From positions 1 through 62,845 of IMG/VR virus record IMGVR_UViG_3300007735_000958: DNA of 62,845 nt, one strand, 5' to 3'. Of this stretch, positions 50,317 through 59,823 are shown one piece after another. The stretch is from a virus. Position 1 is the stretch's first letter. Each line of letters opens with the position of its first letter. Both the position numbers and the translations under genes were made by a program. Under the pieces are notes generated by a model, which worked only from the letters and a program-made list of their open reading frames with translations, did no database searches and had not been told where the DNA came from.

Positions 50317-51003
50317 ATGGGATTTTATAGAGGACCAAATGTAGTTACTGACGGGTTAGTTTTAGCACTAGATGCTGCTAACCCTACATCATATGTAAGT
50401 GGTAGTACTACTTGGCGGGATTTAAGTGGGAGTGGGTTCAATTCAACTTTATCAAATATAATATTTAACTCTAATGGTTGGTTTGATAGTGGAAGTGCAA
50501 CATATTCTGTGAATAGATTTAATTCAGGTTCACCGCAACAAGGGACTTATCGTATTATTATGAAATTTCCACCTTTAGATACTACTAACTCGACCATCAT
50601 TTTTAATGATGGGGGTTCATCTAATAATTTAGTTTATTTATATAGAAATTCGTTTTGGGCTACAAACACATATGGTTGGTTGATTTTTTACACCAAAACC
50701 GATACAACGGTAGATTCACTATTAGCACAACCCACATATACACCAAATGTGTGGTATGATATTGTTTTTACATTTGATACAAGCGGTGCATATCGTGTTT
50801 ATAGGAATGCTGAACTATTATCATCATTAACTGCTACAAGTTTTTCTTCTTGGAATAGAACAGGAAATAATACACCAACATTATCAGCTAATTCGGGCGC
50901 AGGAACTGGAAATCTTTCATCATTTCAATGGTATAATCGCGCATTAACTCTAACCGAAATACAACAAAATTATAATGCAATAAGAGGAAGGTTTGGATTA
51001 TAA
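50317..51003 (+). CDS. LamG-like lectin-domain protein 1
   Basis: 228 residues. GPNVVTDGLVLALDAANPTSY and C-terminal SSFQWYNRALTLTEIQQNYNAIRGRFGL are the ends of a concanavalin-like LamG sandwich with the usual W-x-D-I-V-F-T-F-D strand. First of three tandem paralogues. Probably the carbohydrate-binding tip or decoration of a fibre. Confidence 0.82.
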   Translation: MGFYRGPNVVTDGLVLALDAANPTSYVSGSTTWRDLSGSGFNSTLSNIIFNSNGWFDSGSATYSVNRFNSGSPQQGTYRIIMKFPPLDTTNSTIIFNDGGSSNNLVYLYRNSFWATNTYGWLIFYTKTDTTVDSLLAQPTYTPNVWYDIVFTFDTSGAYRVYRNAELLSSLTATSFSSWNRTGNNTPTLSANSGAGTGNLSSFQWYNRALTLTEIQQNYNAIRGRFGL

Positions 51004-51006
51004 ATT

Positions 51007-52314
51007 ATGTTTACAGGACCAAATATAAGTAGAAATGGGTTAGTATTGTATATAGATGCTGCTAATACAACCAATCAAACCTCCCGAAATCTATTTAACT
51101 ATACAACTGATTTAACAAACGCATATTGGTCTAAAACACGGTGCCAAATTACAGCAAGTGCTGGTATAGCACCTGACGGAACTAATACTGCATTTGCTAT
51201 GACTATAACCGATTCTTCAAGTTTAGTTAGATTAACTGCGGGGACATTTACCGCATCTGTGGAAGGAGGTCCATATACATTTTCGTGTTATGTAAGTAAA
51301 AGTGTTAATTGTACTGCTGGTGCTTTAGATTTAGGAATCTATAATGGGACACAAACTGTTGGAGTTGAACCTTCATATGCTATCCAATCTAACTTTATCC
51401 AAAGTGGCTCAGGTGGGACTACAACAAGAACAACCCAAACAATTGGAAATGGGTGGTTTAGAGTAGCAACAACTGTAACATTGACTTCATCGGTTCACAC
51501 TTTTCAGAATTTTATAGATATAGAAAATGGGTTTGGAGGGAATAAATCAAATGGAGATGTAATATTTTTATGGAAACCACAATTTGAAGCAGGCTCAACT
51601 GCCACATCCCCAAACGATGTACCTGTAACAACAAGAACTGCTCCGGATTTATCAGGAAATGGTAACACTGGAACTTTTTCAACAAATAGACCTACTTGGA
51701 CACCTAATAATTTAGGTACTATTTCATTTTTAGGGTCTCCATCGGGAAACCCAACATTAACATATTCTTCATCACCCACTATTGATATTAGTGGTAGTAG
51801 TATGGCCGCAGAAGTTTGGATTAAATTTAATGGATTAGATTATACCACTAACTCAGGTAGTCTTATGCAAATTCTTCGTAAAGGAGTTCCAGATTCATCA
51901 TTACCTAATAATGGCATTTGGATTGGTTATGATAATAGAGCAAATCGTAGTTCATTTACATATACTTGTTTTGGAAATACAGCAGGTGGTTTTTCAGGTG
52001 GTAATAATAACTTTGGGGGTTCTAATTACGATCAAGTATTTACTGTAGGGGCATGGAATCATATAGCATTTTCAATAAACAACAGTACAGGTTCATTTTA
52101 CATAAACGGAGTAAAAAAAGGGCCGGATAAAAACTTTTCTAACTTAAATTTATACAATACAGGAAGTTCAACTACTGGAGTTACTGGATTTGATGTAACC
52201 CCATCAAAACCAACTCCATTTGAAATTGCAATATTTAAATTATATAACACATCGTTAAGTTCTGATCAAATTCTTCAAAACTACAACGCAACTAAAACCC
52301 GATTTGGATTATAA
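51007..52314 (+). CDS. LamG-like lectin-domain protein 2
   Basis: 435 residues, about twice the single domain: an N-terminal GPNISRNGLVLYIDAANTTN part, a jelly-roll carbohydrate-binding-like stretch (AFAMTITDSSSLVRL, GPYTFSCYVSKS), then a LamG sandwich (AEVWIKFNGLDYTT, VGAWNHIAFSINNSTGSFYING) ending in IFKLYNTSLSSDQILQNYNATKTRFGL. Second of the tandem set. Possibly binds a host surface glycan. Confidence 0.82.
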   Translation: MFTGPNISRNGLVLYIDAANTTNQTSRNLFNYTTDLTNAYWSKTRCQITASAGIAPDGTNTAFAMTITDSSSLVRLTAGTFTASVEGGPYTFSCYVSKSVNCTAGALDLGIYNGTQTVGVEPSYAIQSNFIQSGSGGTTTRTTQTIGNGWFRVATTVTLTSSVHTFQNFIDIENGFGGNKSNGDVIFLWKPQFEAGSTATSPNDVPVTTRTAPDLSGNGNTGTFSTNRPTWTPNNLGTISFLGSPSGNPTLTYSSSPTIDISGSSMAAEVWIKFNGLDYTTNSGSLMQILRKGVPDSSLPNNGIWIGYDNRANRSSFTYTCFGNTAGGFSGGNNNFGGSNYDQVFTVGAWNHIAFSINNSTGSFYINGVKKGPDKNFSNLNLYNTGSSTTGVTGFDVTPSKPTPFEIAIFKLYNTSLSSDQILQNYNATKTRFGL

Positions 52315-52317
52315 AGT

Positions 52318-53568
52318 ATGGCAACTTTTGGTGGACCTAATAGTGTAAAAACAGGGTCAATAATATTATTGGATGTAGCAAACATAAATTCGTTTAGGGG
52401 AGAGCCTACAACCAATTTAAGTAACAACTTCAGAGATTTTACAGGCACCACTTATTCGCCGAATGGAGAATGGCCCGGAACAACAGTCACCAAAACATAC
52501 TTTTCAGAGCTGCCAACCCCTATCGGTCCTGGCGCAACACTAATGACCGAATCAACATCATCGGGATATCAGGGTTTAAGTAGATATGGTGGTAGTAATG
52601 AATCAGGCGCACATTCACTATCTGCGTTTATTTATCCATTAACTTCAAATATAACAGAATTCACAATTGGTTTATTGGCGGATTCCAGTAATATGATATA
52701 TTTTAACTTAGTTACTGGTGCTATTACATACGGTGCGGGGATTTCAAATAGAAATTCAGTTTTAGAATCAGTCCCTAATTGGCCTGGTTGGTATAGAATA
52801 GGTGCTAATTTTGAGGGTAGAAATGGTGGATGGGTTGGTTCAATGGGATATCGTATGCACACTACTTACTCTGGGAGTGGGGTATTAAGATCTATGTATA
52901 TTACCGGCGTACAATATGAACTTAAATCATATCCAACTCCATTTGTAAGTGGAACACGAGGTACTACTGTTGCGGCAGGGGGAGGATGGGGAGACTTAAG
53001 TGGGAACAGTAATCATGGTGAATTGGTAAACAATCCAAGCTTTAGTAGTGATAATAGAGGTAGTATAGTGTTTGATGGAAGTGATGATTTTGTGCGATTA
53101 TCTAATTCTATAACAATATCTGCTAATACAAATTGGACAATACATTCGGTTGTATCTTCAAATGCAACAGCATCATCAGTACCTTATATGAGATTTTTAG
53201 GTAAGGATAATACATCTGCTAATGGTTTTTTCTTTTTTGAATGGAATAATAGAATACTTTCAACAAACAATGATGGAACAACCTTCGCATTCCAAACAGG
53301 TTTTACGCCAGCGCTCCCCCTTAATAATCAGTTTTTTTTACTAACATTGGTTGGTAATGGTGGTACATTAGAATTATATTTAAACAATGTTAAAACTAAT
53401 GTGAACGCAACTATTTCTGGTAGTTTAACTTTTGATAGAATTATGACAGAAAGGGGAATATTTACTCCGGGTGGTAGGATGGCTTTCTTTTTATCATATA
53501 ACAGAGCACTTTCAGCGAGTGAAATAGAACAAAACTACAACGCAATACGAGGACGTTTTGGGATATAA
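52318..53568 (+). CDS. LamG-like lectin-domain protein 3
   Basis: 416 residues. Starts GPNSVKTGSIILLDVANINSF and ends LSYNRALSASEIEQNYNAIRGRFGI, the same frame as its two neighbours. The middle holds YSGSGVLRSMYITGVQYELK and FDGSDDFVRLSNSI, TIHSVVSSNAT. Third LamG paralogue. Tandem copies with diverged centres suggest alternative receptor binding. Confidence 0.82.
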   Translation: MATFGGPNSVKTGSIILLDVANINSFRGEPTTNLSNNFRDFTGTTYSPNGEWPGTTVTKTYFSELPTPIGPGATLMTESTSSGYQGLSRYGGSNESGAHSLSAFIYPLTSNITEFTIGLLADSSNMIYFNLVTGAITYGAGISNRNSVLESVPNWPGWYRIGANFEGRNGGWVGSMGYRMHTTYSGSGVLRSMYITGVQYELKSYPTPFVSGTRGTTVAAGGGWGDLSGNSNHGELVNNPSFSSDNRGSIVFDGSDDFVRLSNSITISANTNWTIHSVVSSNATASSVPYMRFLGKDNTSANGFFFFEWNNRILSTNNDGTTFAFQTGFTPALPLNNQFFLLTLVGNGGTLELYLNNVKTNVNATISGSLTFDRIMTERGIFTPGGRMAFFLSYNRALSASEIEQNYNAIRGRFGI

Positions 53569-53586
53569 ACAAAAAACTATTTCAAC

Positions 53587-53595
53587 ATATTTATA
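53587..53595 (+). promoter_or_regulatory. candidate late promoter box
   Basis: ATATTTATA, 44 nt upstream of ATG 53640. Confidence 0.45.
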
Positions 53596-53639
53596 TACAT
53601 CACACATCCCTTTTGGACAATGAAAAAAGGAAATAAAAC

Positions 53640-55982
53640 ATGGCAAACGAATTTAAAGTCCGCAAAGGACTCATAGTACAAGGTTCAGGCTCTAACATAT
53701 TTGATGTACAGGGTTCGCAAGGACAATTGTTCTCAATAACCGATTCATTAGTAGGTTCACTATTCTCCGTAAACGATATTTCGGGGATACCGATTATGGA
53801 AGTCTTTTCAGATAATACCATTAAAATGGGAACATTTAACCAAGAAGCCATAATTGTTTCCGGCAGCAGAACAGGGATGGGTATAGCAACACCACAGGCA
53901 AAACTCCACATTAGCGGAGCAAATAACGATTCATTATTTAGGATACAATCGCCGTCCGTAGCTTCCATTATGTTTGTAAGTGGTAGTGGTAATGTAGGTA
54001 TTGGTACAGCAACTCCAACCTCATTACTACAAGTAGCTGGTAGAGTAACATCTACTGAATTATATGTTACAAATGGTGATGCTATTTATACAACAAATGG
54101 TTCGGTTGGTATTGGCACTTCAGGCCCAACATCAACAAATAGACTACAAGTAAGAGGTAGTGGTGCAACCTCTGCAACGACAGCACTTAGAGTTGAAAAT
54201 TCCGCAGCAACTGCAAGATTAACAATATTAGATGATGGTACATCGGCATTTAATACTAATCATCTTTATGTAAGTAGTAGTGGTAGGGTAGGTGTAGGAA
54301 CAACAACACCTGGTGTAACATTAGATGTAGTAGGTCAAATTAGAGCTAGTAGTACAATGTTTAATAGTACTACGCAAACTAATACTATCCAACTAAGTTC
54401 CGCTACTAACTTACAATTTCTTTCTGCATCAGTAGAAACCGCAAGATACGATAATACTGGTTGGGGATTTTTTAATACTGCTCCTACTGCTAAAGTTCAT
54501 ATAAGTGGTGCTAATACTGATAATTTATTTAGGGTATCTTCACCAACAAACGCTAACATATTATTTGTAACAGGTAGTGGTAGAGTAGGGATAAAAACTA
54601 CAACCCCTTTATATGATTTAGCTGTTGCTGGGAATATTAGTATTCAATCGGCGGGATTTTTAGATTTTGGAAATGGAAATACTAGAATAGTAGATTTAGG
54701 AGTAGTTAGTGGACAAGGATATCCCTTAACTTTTCAAACCTTTGGTCCTATAGGGACAGGTACTAGTAATAATATTGTTGAAAAAATGAGATTAACCGGT
54801 AGTGGTAGTTTAGGATTAGGAACAACCACACCATCCGCAAGATTTCACATAAGCGGTGGTTTTACAGATGGCAATTTAATGAGAGTTCAAAGCTCAACAG
54901 GAGCAGAATATTTCTTTATAAGTGCTAGTGGTAATGTAGGTATAGGAACTGGAACTCCTACAAACACTTTTCAAGTAGTAGGTGGTATAACCGCAACATC
55001 TATAACCGCTTCTATCATATCTGCTTCTAGTGGTATCACAGGTTCACTATTCGGAACATCAAGTTGGGCAGTTAGTGCTTCCCAAGCTTTAACAGCTTCT
55101 TTCTTAAATGGTGCTTTTTTACAAAATGGTAATTCATTTGGAACAACCGCCATCCTAGGTACAAACGATAACCAAAATTTACAATTTGAAACTAGTGGTT
55201 CAGTAAGAATGACTATTAGTAGTAGTGGTAATATTGGTATAGGAACTAATCTACCCTCAGCAATTCTTCATATAAGCGGTGCTTCGGCAGATTCATTATT
55301 AAGAGTAGGTTCACCAACAAACTCCGATATATTGTTTGTAAATGGTAATGGTAGAGTTGGAATAAATACTACATCATCTGCTGGTTTTCTTGGTGGTAAT
55401 ATTTCAACATTTACTATATTCCAAAACTCCGGCTCGGGAGATGGTTTAACACCTGCTACTGGGCTGCAGATTGTTAATAGTGGTAGTAGTACAAGTGCTC
55501 AAGCTCAATTATCAATTGTTACTGTGGGTGATAAATTTGCAGCTTTTAATATAGGAACTAGTGGTAGTGGTACTCAAAATAATTACTGGCACCTTTCTAA
55601 AAGGAATGCCGCCGCTTCTCACGCTCTTAATTTATACAACAATAATAATGGAACATTTAGTAGCAACCCTTTATTTAGTTTTATTGCAGGTGGAACTTCT
55701 ACATTAGGAGAAAATTTTCAAATCTATATAGATGATGCTAATGATCGTGTTGGATTACAAACTCCCCCAACCGATACTATACATTTATCAACAGATGTTG
55801 GTGGGGGAAGCTATATCCGAATTGATGCTACTTCTGCTCAAGCTCCCCCCGTAAACTTGGCTTCGGCTAAAAGTGGTTATGGTATTACAACAAATTCTTA
55901 TTTTTTAGCAGAACCCGATTATTGGATGGAAATAAAATTAGATGGAACTGTTGTTTTAATTCCTTGTTACTTACCTGCATAA
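53640..55982 (+). CDS. long tail fibre with VGIGT repeats
   Basis: 780 residues. N-terminal NEFKVRKGLIVQGSGSNIFDVQGSQGQLFSITDSLVGSLFSVNDISGIPIMEVF is the typical anchor of long phage fibres. Then repeated LHISGA(S/N)-xDSL-RVxSPT, SGNVGIGT, and the repeat-B module. The C-terminal end is DYWMEIKLDGTVVLIPCYLPA, a conserved-looking tip. A major side fibre with modules shared with 42621 and 46692. Confidence 0.8.
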   Translation: MANEFKVRKGLIVQGSGSNIFDVQGSQGQLFSITDSLVGSLFSVNDISGIPIMEVFSDNTIKMGTFNQEAIIVSGSRTGMGIATPQAKLHISGANNDSLFRIQSPSVASIMFVSGSGNVGIGTATPTSLLQVAGRVTSTELYVTNGDAIYTTNGSVGIGTSGPTSTNRLQVRGSGATSATTALRVENSAATARLTILDDGTSAFNTNHLYVSSSGRVGVGTTTPGVTLDVVGQIRASSTMFNSTTQTNTIQLSSATNLQFLSASVETARYDNTGWGFFNTAPTAKVHISGANTDNLFRVSSPTNANILFVTGSGRVGIKTTTPLYDLAVAGNISIQSAGFLDFGNGNTRIVDLGVVSGQGYPLTFQTFGPIGTGTSNNIVEKMRLTGSGSLGLGTTTPSARFHISGGFTDGNLMRVQSSTGAEYFFISASGNVGIGTGTPTNTFQVVGGITATSITASIISASSGITGSLFGTSSWAVSASQALTASFLNGAFLQNGNSFGTTAILGTNDNQNLQFETSGSVRMTISSSGNIGIGTNLPSAILHISGASADSLLRVGSPTNSDILFVNGNGRVGINTTSSAGFLGGNISTFTIFQNSGSGDGLTPATGLQIVNSGSSTSAQAQLSIVTVGDKFAAFNIGTSGSGTQNNYWHLSKRNAAASHALNLYNNNNGTFSSNPLFSFIAGGTSTLGENFQIYIDDANDRVGLQTPPTDTIHLSTDVGGGSYIRIDATSAQAPPVNLASAKSGYGITTNSYFLAEPDYWMEIKLDGTVVLIPCYLPA
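54924..55245 (+). repeat. fibre module repeat B, copy 2
   Basis: Second copy of the repeat at 49636-49940, with a short insertion after the GTSSWAV segment. Confidence 0.8.
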
Positions 55983-55986
55983 TATT

Positions 55987-56553
55987 ATGTTTCTCAAACC
56001 TACACCCCAATTACTCCAACAAATTAAAGATAGTGGTAAACCCGTTATTAAATTAAGTATGGGAGAATTTCAAAAAATAGCCTCTGATGGTAAATTATTA
56101 AAAAAAGAAGATGTAATGTTAAAAGTAAATTCAACAACACCATCTGATATTAATAAAAAATTACCACCCGCTAATTTCTTACCTCCTACTAAAGTTAGAG
56201 TGTATGAATCTATTGGTAAAGGTTTGGGTGTATTTGCTACTGAAAAAATATTAAAAGGGGAAATAATAGAAACTTGCCATTTAATAACACTAAATGTTTC
56301 TTCTGATTCTAATACATTAGAAGATTATAGATTTATGTATCCCAAAAACACAGGCTTAGAGTTTGTTATCCCATTAGGATTGGGGTGTATTTATAATCAT
56401 TCAAATACACCAAATGCAGATTGGGTAGACCATCCTGAGTGGAAGGCATTTAATTTTATATCTATTAGAGATATAGAAGCGGGTGAGGAAATATGTACTT
56501 ATTATGGCGGAGAAGAATATTGGAATTTAAGACCGCATACAAAAGTAGTCTAA
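55987..56553 (+). CDS. SET-domain protein
   Basis: 188 residues. SET core from about 75 to 180: VRVYESIGKGLGVFATEKILKGEIIE (start of the fold), CIYNHSNTPNADW (the NHS-x-x-P-N motif that binds AdoMet and forms the pseudoknot) and SIRDIEAGEEICTYYGGEEYW (the catalytic Tyr region). The first ~70 residues are a short phage-specific part. By family a protein lysine methyltransferase; target unknown. Its place right after the fibre gene, 4 nt away, hints at modification of fibre or host-surface protein. Confidence 0.82.
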   Translation: MFLKPTPQLLQQIKDSGKPVIKLSMGEFQKIASDGKLLKKEDVMLKVNSTTPSDINKKLPPANFLPPTKVRVYESIGKGLGVFATEKILKGEIIETCHLITLNVSSDSNTLEDYRFMYPKNTGLEFVIPLGLGCIYNHSNTPNADWVDHPEWKAFNFISIRDIEAGEEICTYYGGEEYWNLRPHTKVV

Positions 56554-56583
56554 ACTAAAATTATACAAACAAAAATAAATTCT

Positions 56584-56592
56584 ATATTTATC
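56584..56592 (+). promoter_or_regulatory. candidate late promoter box
   Basis: ATATTTATC ending 3 nt before ATG 56596. Confidence 0.4.
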
Positions 56593-56595
56593 TAT

Positions 56596-59500
56596 ATGGG
56601 AAATTTAATAAAAGAATGGATTAAAGGTGTATTAACCGAAGAAATAAAAGATATAGTGGTTGTGTATGCTGGAAGATTTCAACCTTTTCACAAAGGACAT
56701 TACGCAACTTATTCGCATTTAGTTCAAAAGTTTGGCGAAAATAATGTTTGGATTGGAACATCCAACAAAAGTGGCGGGCCGAAAGACCCTTTTAACTTTT
56801 TAGAGAAGAAAAAAATAATGACTACAATGTTTGGTATTCCAGCAAATAAAGTAGTTCAAGTAAAAAACCCATACAATCCAACCGAAGTATTAGGTGGATT
56901 CTCACCTAAAACAACCGCATTTGTAACTGTGGTTGGAGAAAAGGATGCTGCAAGATTGGGTGGTAAATATTTCAAAAAGTTTCACAGTGGAGCAGGATTC
57001 AAACCTGCTATTGGGTATGAAGAAAATGGATATGTTTACACATCACCCGCACAACCAAATGCGATAAGTGGAACGGATGTAAGAAAGTGGTTATCGGCGG
57101 CAGATGAATCTAAAAGAAAAGCAGGATTTAAAAAAGCATATCCAAAATTCAACCCACAAATATACAATCTGATAACAAAAAAATTGATAGCAGTAGAATC
57201 TATAATGGAATCTTTCTTTAAGACATTTGATATAAAAGTACTGACAGAATCAACATTAAGTGGTGGATATGGAGCAGACTCAGGTGAACCTGATGCAATG
57301 TATGTAGTTCCTAATAAAAGAAGAGTTTTGGGGTTAGGGCCGCAGGCACAAAAAAGAGATTATTGGTTTGTTAGTGGTGGATACATACAAGTAGATTTTC
57401 CAAAAGCAGATGTAATGGTTAAAAAATCAGCAAAAGGTACGGGAGATTTCTATCAATATAGTAGCACTAGAAAAGTTTTCACAATGGATGACCTTTTAGA
57501 TATTCCTGAAACCGAAGATTTTGTAACGGCTGATACAGCAACTACACCATTAGATGCAGCACCGCCTGATGCTCCACTTGATAACACAGTGGATATTACT
57601 GGGGTAAAGGATGAAGAGTTACAGGAAACTTACGCAAAATTAGGATACGAAATTGTTGAGTGGTCTACCAATAACAAAATACAAAGAATTAATGAAAGAC
57701 AATTCAGATTATTAGAAAAAATTGGTAGAAAGTTTTCTAAGTTCTTATTAGGTGATTATAAAGATTACGAAAAAAGTGGAATGGTACAATGCGCAGAGTG
57801 TGGTGATTGGTTTAAGCAAATACAATACAGACATTTAAAATATTCACACAACATATCTATGAAAGAATATATAGAAAAGTACCCAAATCACCCATTGATA
57901 TCAGAATCTTTTAAAAATTTTGGAAATAAAAACCCAATGAACTCTCAGATTGTTAAAGAAAAACATAAAAAAATAATGCAATCTGATGAATACAAAAAAA
58001 ATCACAGTAATCTGATGATGGGTAAAAATAAGGGAAAAATTAGATTAGATGTTTCCGAAAAAAATAAAAACATGGTATTTAGAAAAAAAATATCAGAGGG
58101 TGTTAAAAAATCATACATAAATAATACAACACTTAAAGAATTAAGAAGTGATACTGGTAAAAAATTTGGATTTGGTAATAAAGAAACTCAAAAAAAAATA
58201 GCAAATATTTTAAATTGGACTCCCATTGAAAATAGAAATAAATATTTATTATATGCTGAAAATGTTCGTAGATTAACAAATAATGAATATCTTAAATATT
58301 TTAGTTTAATACCTAATGCCAAAAAGCGTGGTAGAGAATATCATTTAGATCATAAGTATTCTATATTAGAAGGCTTTAAAAATAATATACCCATAGAAGT
58401 GATTTCACATTATAAAAATTTAGAAATAAAACACCACAGTTTAAATGAGAGTAAGGGTGGGGGTTCTAGTATTAAATTACGAACTTTAATAAAAGATATA
58501 ACCCACAGCGAACATATATTGGATAATCGTATATTACTTTTATGCGGAGGGGCATACGGACACATGAATCACCCATTTGATATGGAATTGGATTTAACTT
58601 TTGGTGATTTAAAAAACATAATAACAAAAGCCTTAAAAGGTGATTTAGAATTGACACGCGAAAAGACCGATGGGCAAGCGCTTGCTATTAGTTGGCGAGA
58701 TGATAGAGGGTTAATCGCAGCAAGGAACAAAGGGCATCTCGCTAACATGGGTGAGAAAGCAATGTCAATCGCTGATGTTGCTTCAAAGTTTGGGGGTAGG
58801 GGTGGACTAACCGATGCTTACAACTTTGCTATGAGGGACTTAGAAGTGGCAATAAAGGGATTATCAAAAGCACAGAGGGATAAGATATTCGCGCAAGGTA
58901 AAAAGTTTATGAATTTGGAAGTTATCTATCCAACCTCCGTAAATGTGATACCTTATGGACAGGCGCTTTTGGTGTTTCATAACACAACTGAATACGATGA
59001 ATCGGGTGTAGCTGTTGGAGCAGAACAATCCGATGCAAAGATATTGGCGGGAATGATTAAACAAATCAACCAGGATGTACAAGAAAAGTATAAGATACAA
59101 GGACCACCAATTACACAATTACCAAAAAATGTAAATTTAGAAAAGTTACAACCAAAATACTTGGGGATGTTAAAAAATTTACAATCTAAATTTGGTTTAA
59201 AAGATAGTGATGGAATGGCAGAGTATCATCAGGCTTGGTGGGGTGATTATGTAGATAAAAATACTCCTGAAAAATTGGATAAATCAACACGAGAAGGGTT
59301 GATAAAAAGATGGGCATTTTTTGATAAAAGTTTTACATTGAATAAAAACAACATCAAATCTGAAAAAGTATTGAATTGGGCGCAGGGTGTAGATAAAAAC
59401 GACCATCAAAAAATATCAAAGGATAATATCAGACCATTTGAAGATATATTCTTAGGTGTGGGTGCGGAAGTGTTATCGCTGATGAGTTCAGTACTGACTG

Positions 59501-59757
59501 CAAATCCTGATGAAGCAGTTCGTAATATGAAGCAACGATTAGACCAAACTATTAAAGATGTTAAAGTAGGTGGGGATGAAAAAAAGATAAAGAAATTACA
59601 ATTAGAACTTGAAAGAATGGCTGCATTGGGTGGTGTTGATAAGATTGTTCCAAATGAAGGTATTGTTTTTGTATATCCTCCCGGTCCAAATGGAAAAACG
59701 CTCAAGTTAACTGGAACTTTCGCCCCACTTAATCAAATTTTGGGTTTGTTCTATTAA
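56596..59757 (+). CDS. NMNAT-like / HNH / RNA-ligase-like composite protein
   Basis: 1053 residues. 1-195: nucleotidyltransferase of the NadM/NMNAT type (AGRFQPFHKGH at 25-35; the terminal SGTDVRKW also fits). About 375-625: an HNH-type module with a C2H2-like finger (C399-x-x-C402, later His pair) and catalytic H583-x-D-H586 in YHLDHKYSI. 650-1053: RNA/DNA ligase-like nucleotidyltransferase with KTDG (K690), AARNKG, motif IV EGIVF (E1021) and motif V KLTG. The HNH part is in frame between the two. NMNAT plus ligase on one chain is known in T4-like phages; the HNH module looks inserted. Likely NAD/RNA-repair chemistry. Confidence 0.8.
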   Translation: MGNLIKEWIKGVLTEEIKDIVVVYAGRFQPFHKGHYATYSHLVQKFGENNVWIGTSNKSGGPKDPFNFLEKKKIMTTMFGIPANKVVQVKNPYNPTEVLGGFSPKTTAFVTVVGEKDAARLGGKYFKKFHSGAGFKPAIGYEENGYVYTSPAQPNAISGTDVRKWLSAADESKRKAGFKKAYPKFNPQIYNLITKKLIAVESIMESFFKTFDIKVLTESTLSGGYGADSGEPDAMYVVPNKRRVLGLGPQAQKRDYWFVSGGYIQVDFPKADVMVKKSAKGTGDFYQYSSTRKVFTMDDLLDIPETEDFVTADTATTPLDAAPPDAPLDNTVDITGVKDEELQETYAKLGYEIVEWSTNNKIQRINERQFRLLEKIGRKFSKFLLGDYKDYEKSGMVQCAECGDWFKQIQYRHLKYSHNISMKEYIEKYPNHPLISESFKNFGNKNPMNSQIVKEKHKKIMQSDEYKKNHSNLMMGKNKGKIRLDVSEKNKNMVFRKKISEGVKKSYINNTTLKELRSDTGKKFGFGNKETQKKIANILNWTPIENRNKYLLYAENVRRLTNNEYLKYFSLIPNAKKRGREYHLDHKYSILEGFKNNIPIEVISHYKNLEIKHHSLNESKGGGSSIKLRTLIKDITHSEHILDNRILLLCGGAYGHMNHPFDMELDLTFGDLKNIITKALKGDLELTREKTDGQALAISWRDDRGLIAARNKGHLANMGEKAMSIADVASKFGGRGGLTDAYNFAMRDLEVAIKGLSKAQRDKIFAQGKKFMNLEVIYPTSVNVIPYGQALLVFHNTTEYDESGVAVGAEQSDAKILAGMIKQINQDVQEKYKIQGPPITQLPKNVNLEKLQPKYLGMLKNLQSKFGLKDSDGMAEYHQAWWGDYVDKNTPEKLDKSTREGLIKRWAFFDKSFTLNKNNIKSEKVLNWAQGVDKNDHQKISKDNIRPFEDIFLGVGAEVLSLMSSVLTANPDEAVRNMKQRLDQTIKDVKVGGDEKKIKKLQLELERMAALGGVDKIVPNEGIVFVYPPGPNGKTLKLTGTFAPLNQILGLFY

Positions 59758-59794
59758 TTATAGAGGTTAGTATTACGAAAAAACTATAAACATC

Positions 59795-59803
59795 ATATTT
59801 ATT
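59795..59803 (+). promoter_or_regulatory. candidate late promoter box
   Basis: ATATTTATT, 20 nt upstream of ATG 59824. Confidence 0.4.
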
Positions 59804-59823
59804 ATTAAATAAATAATATTAGT

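Noticed and set aside
41267-53968. Long antisense frames opposite the fibre genes
   Set aside because: They arise from Ser/Thr/Val-rich repeat coding on the + strand, have no promoter or ribosome-binding site and no recognisable domain.
43372-55340. CRISPR array from repeats in fibre genes
   Set aside because: Repeats are in frame, irregularly spaced and code for peptide modules; no spacer-repeat layout.
42621-55982. Intramolecular chaperone (peptidase S74) at fibre ends
   Set aside because: VGIGT-type repeats often precede S74 but no S74 catalytic motif is visible at any fibre C-terminus here.
57700-58500. Intein inside the NMNAT/ligase composite
   Set aside because: No Cys/Ser start block A and no HN-(C/S/T) ending were found; the visible motif H-x-D-H with zinc finger is an HNH endonuclease.
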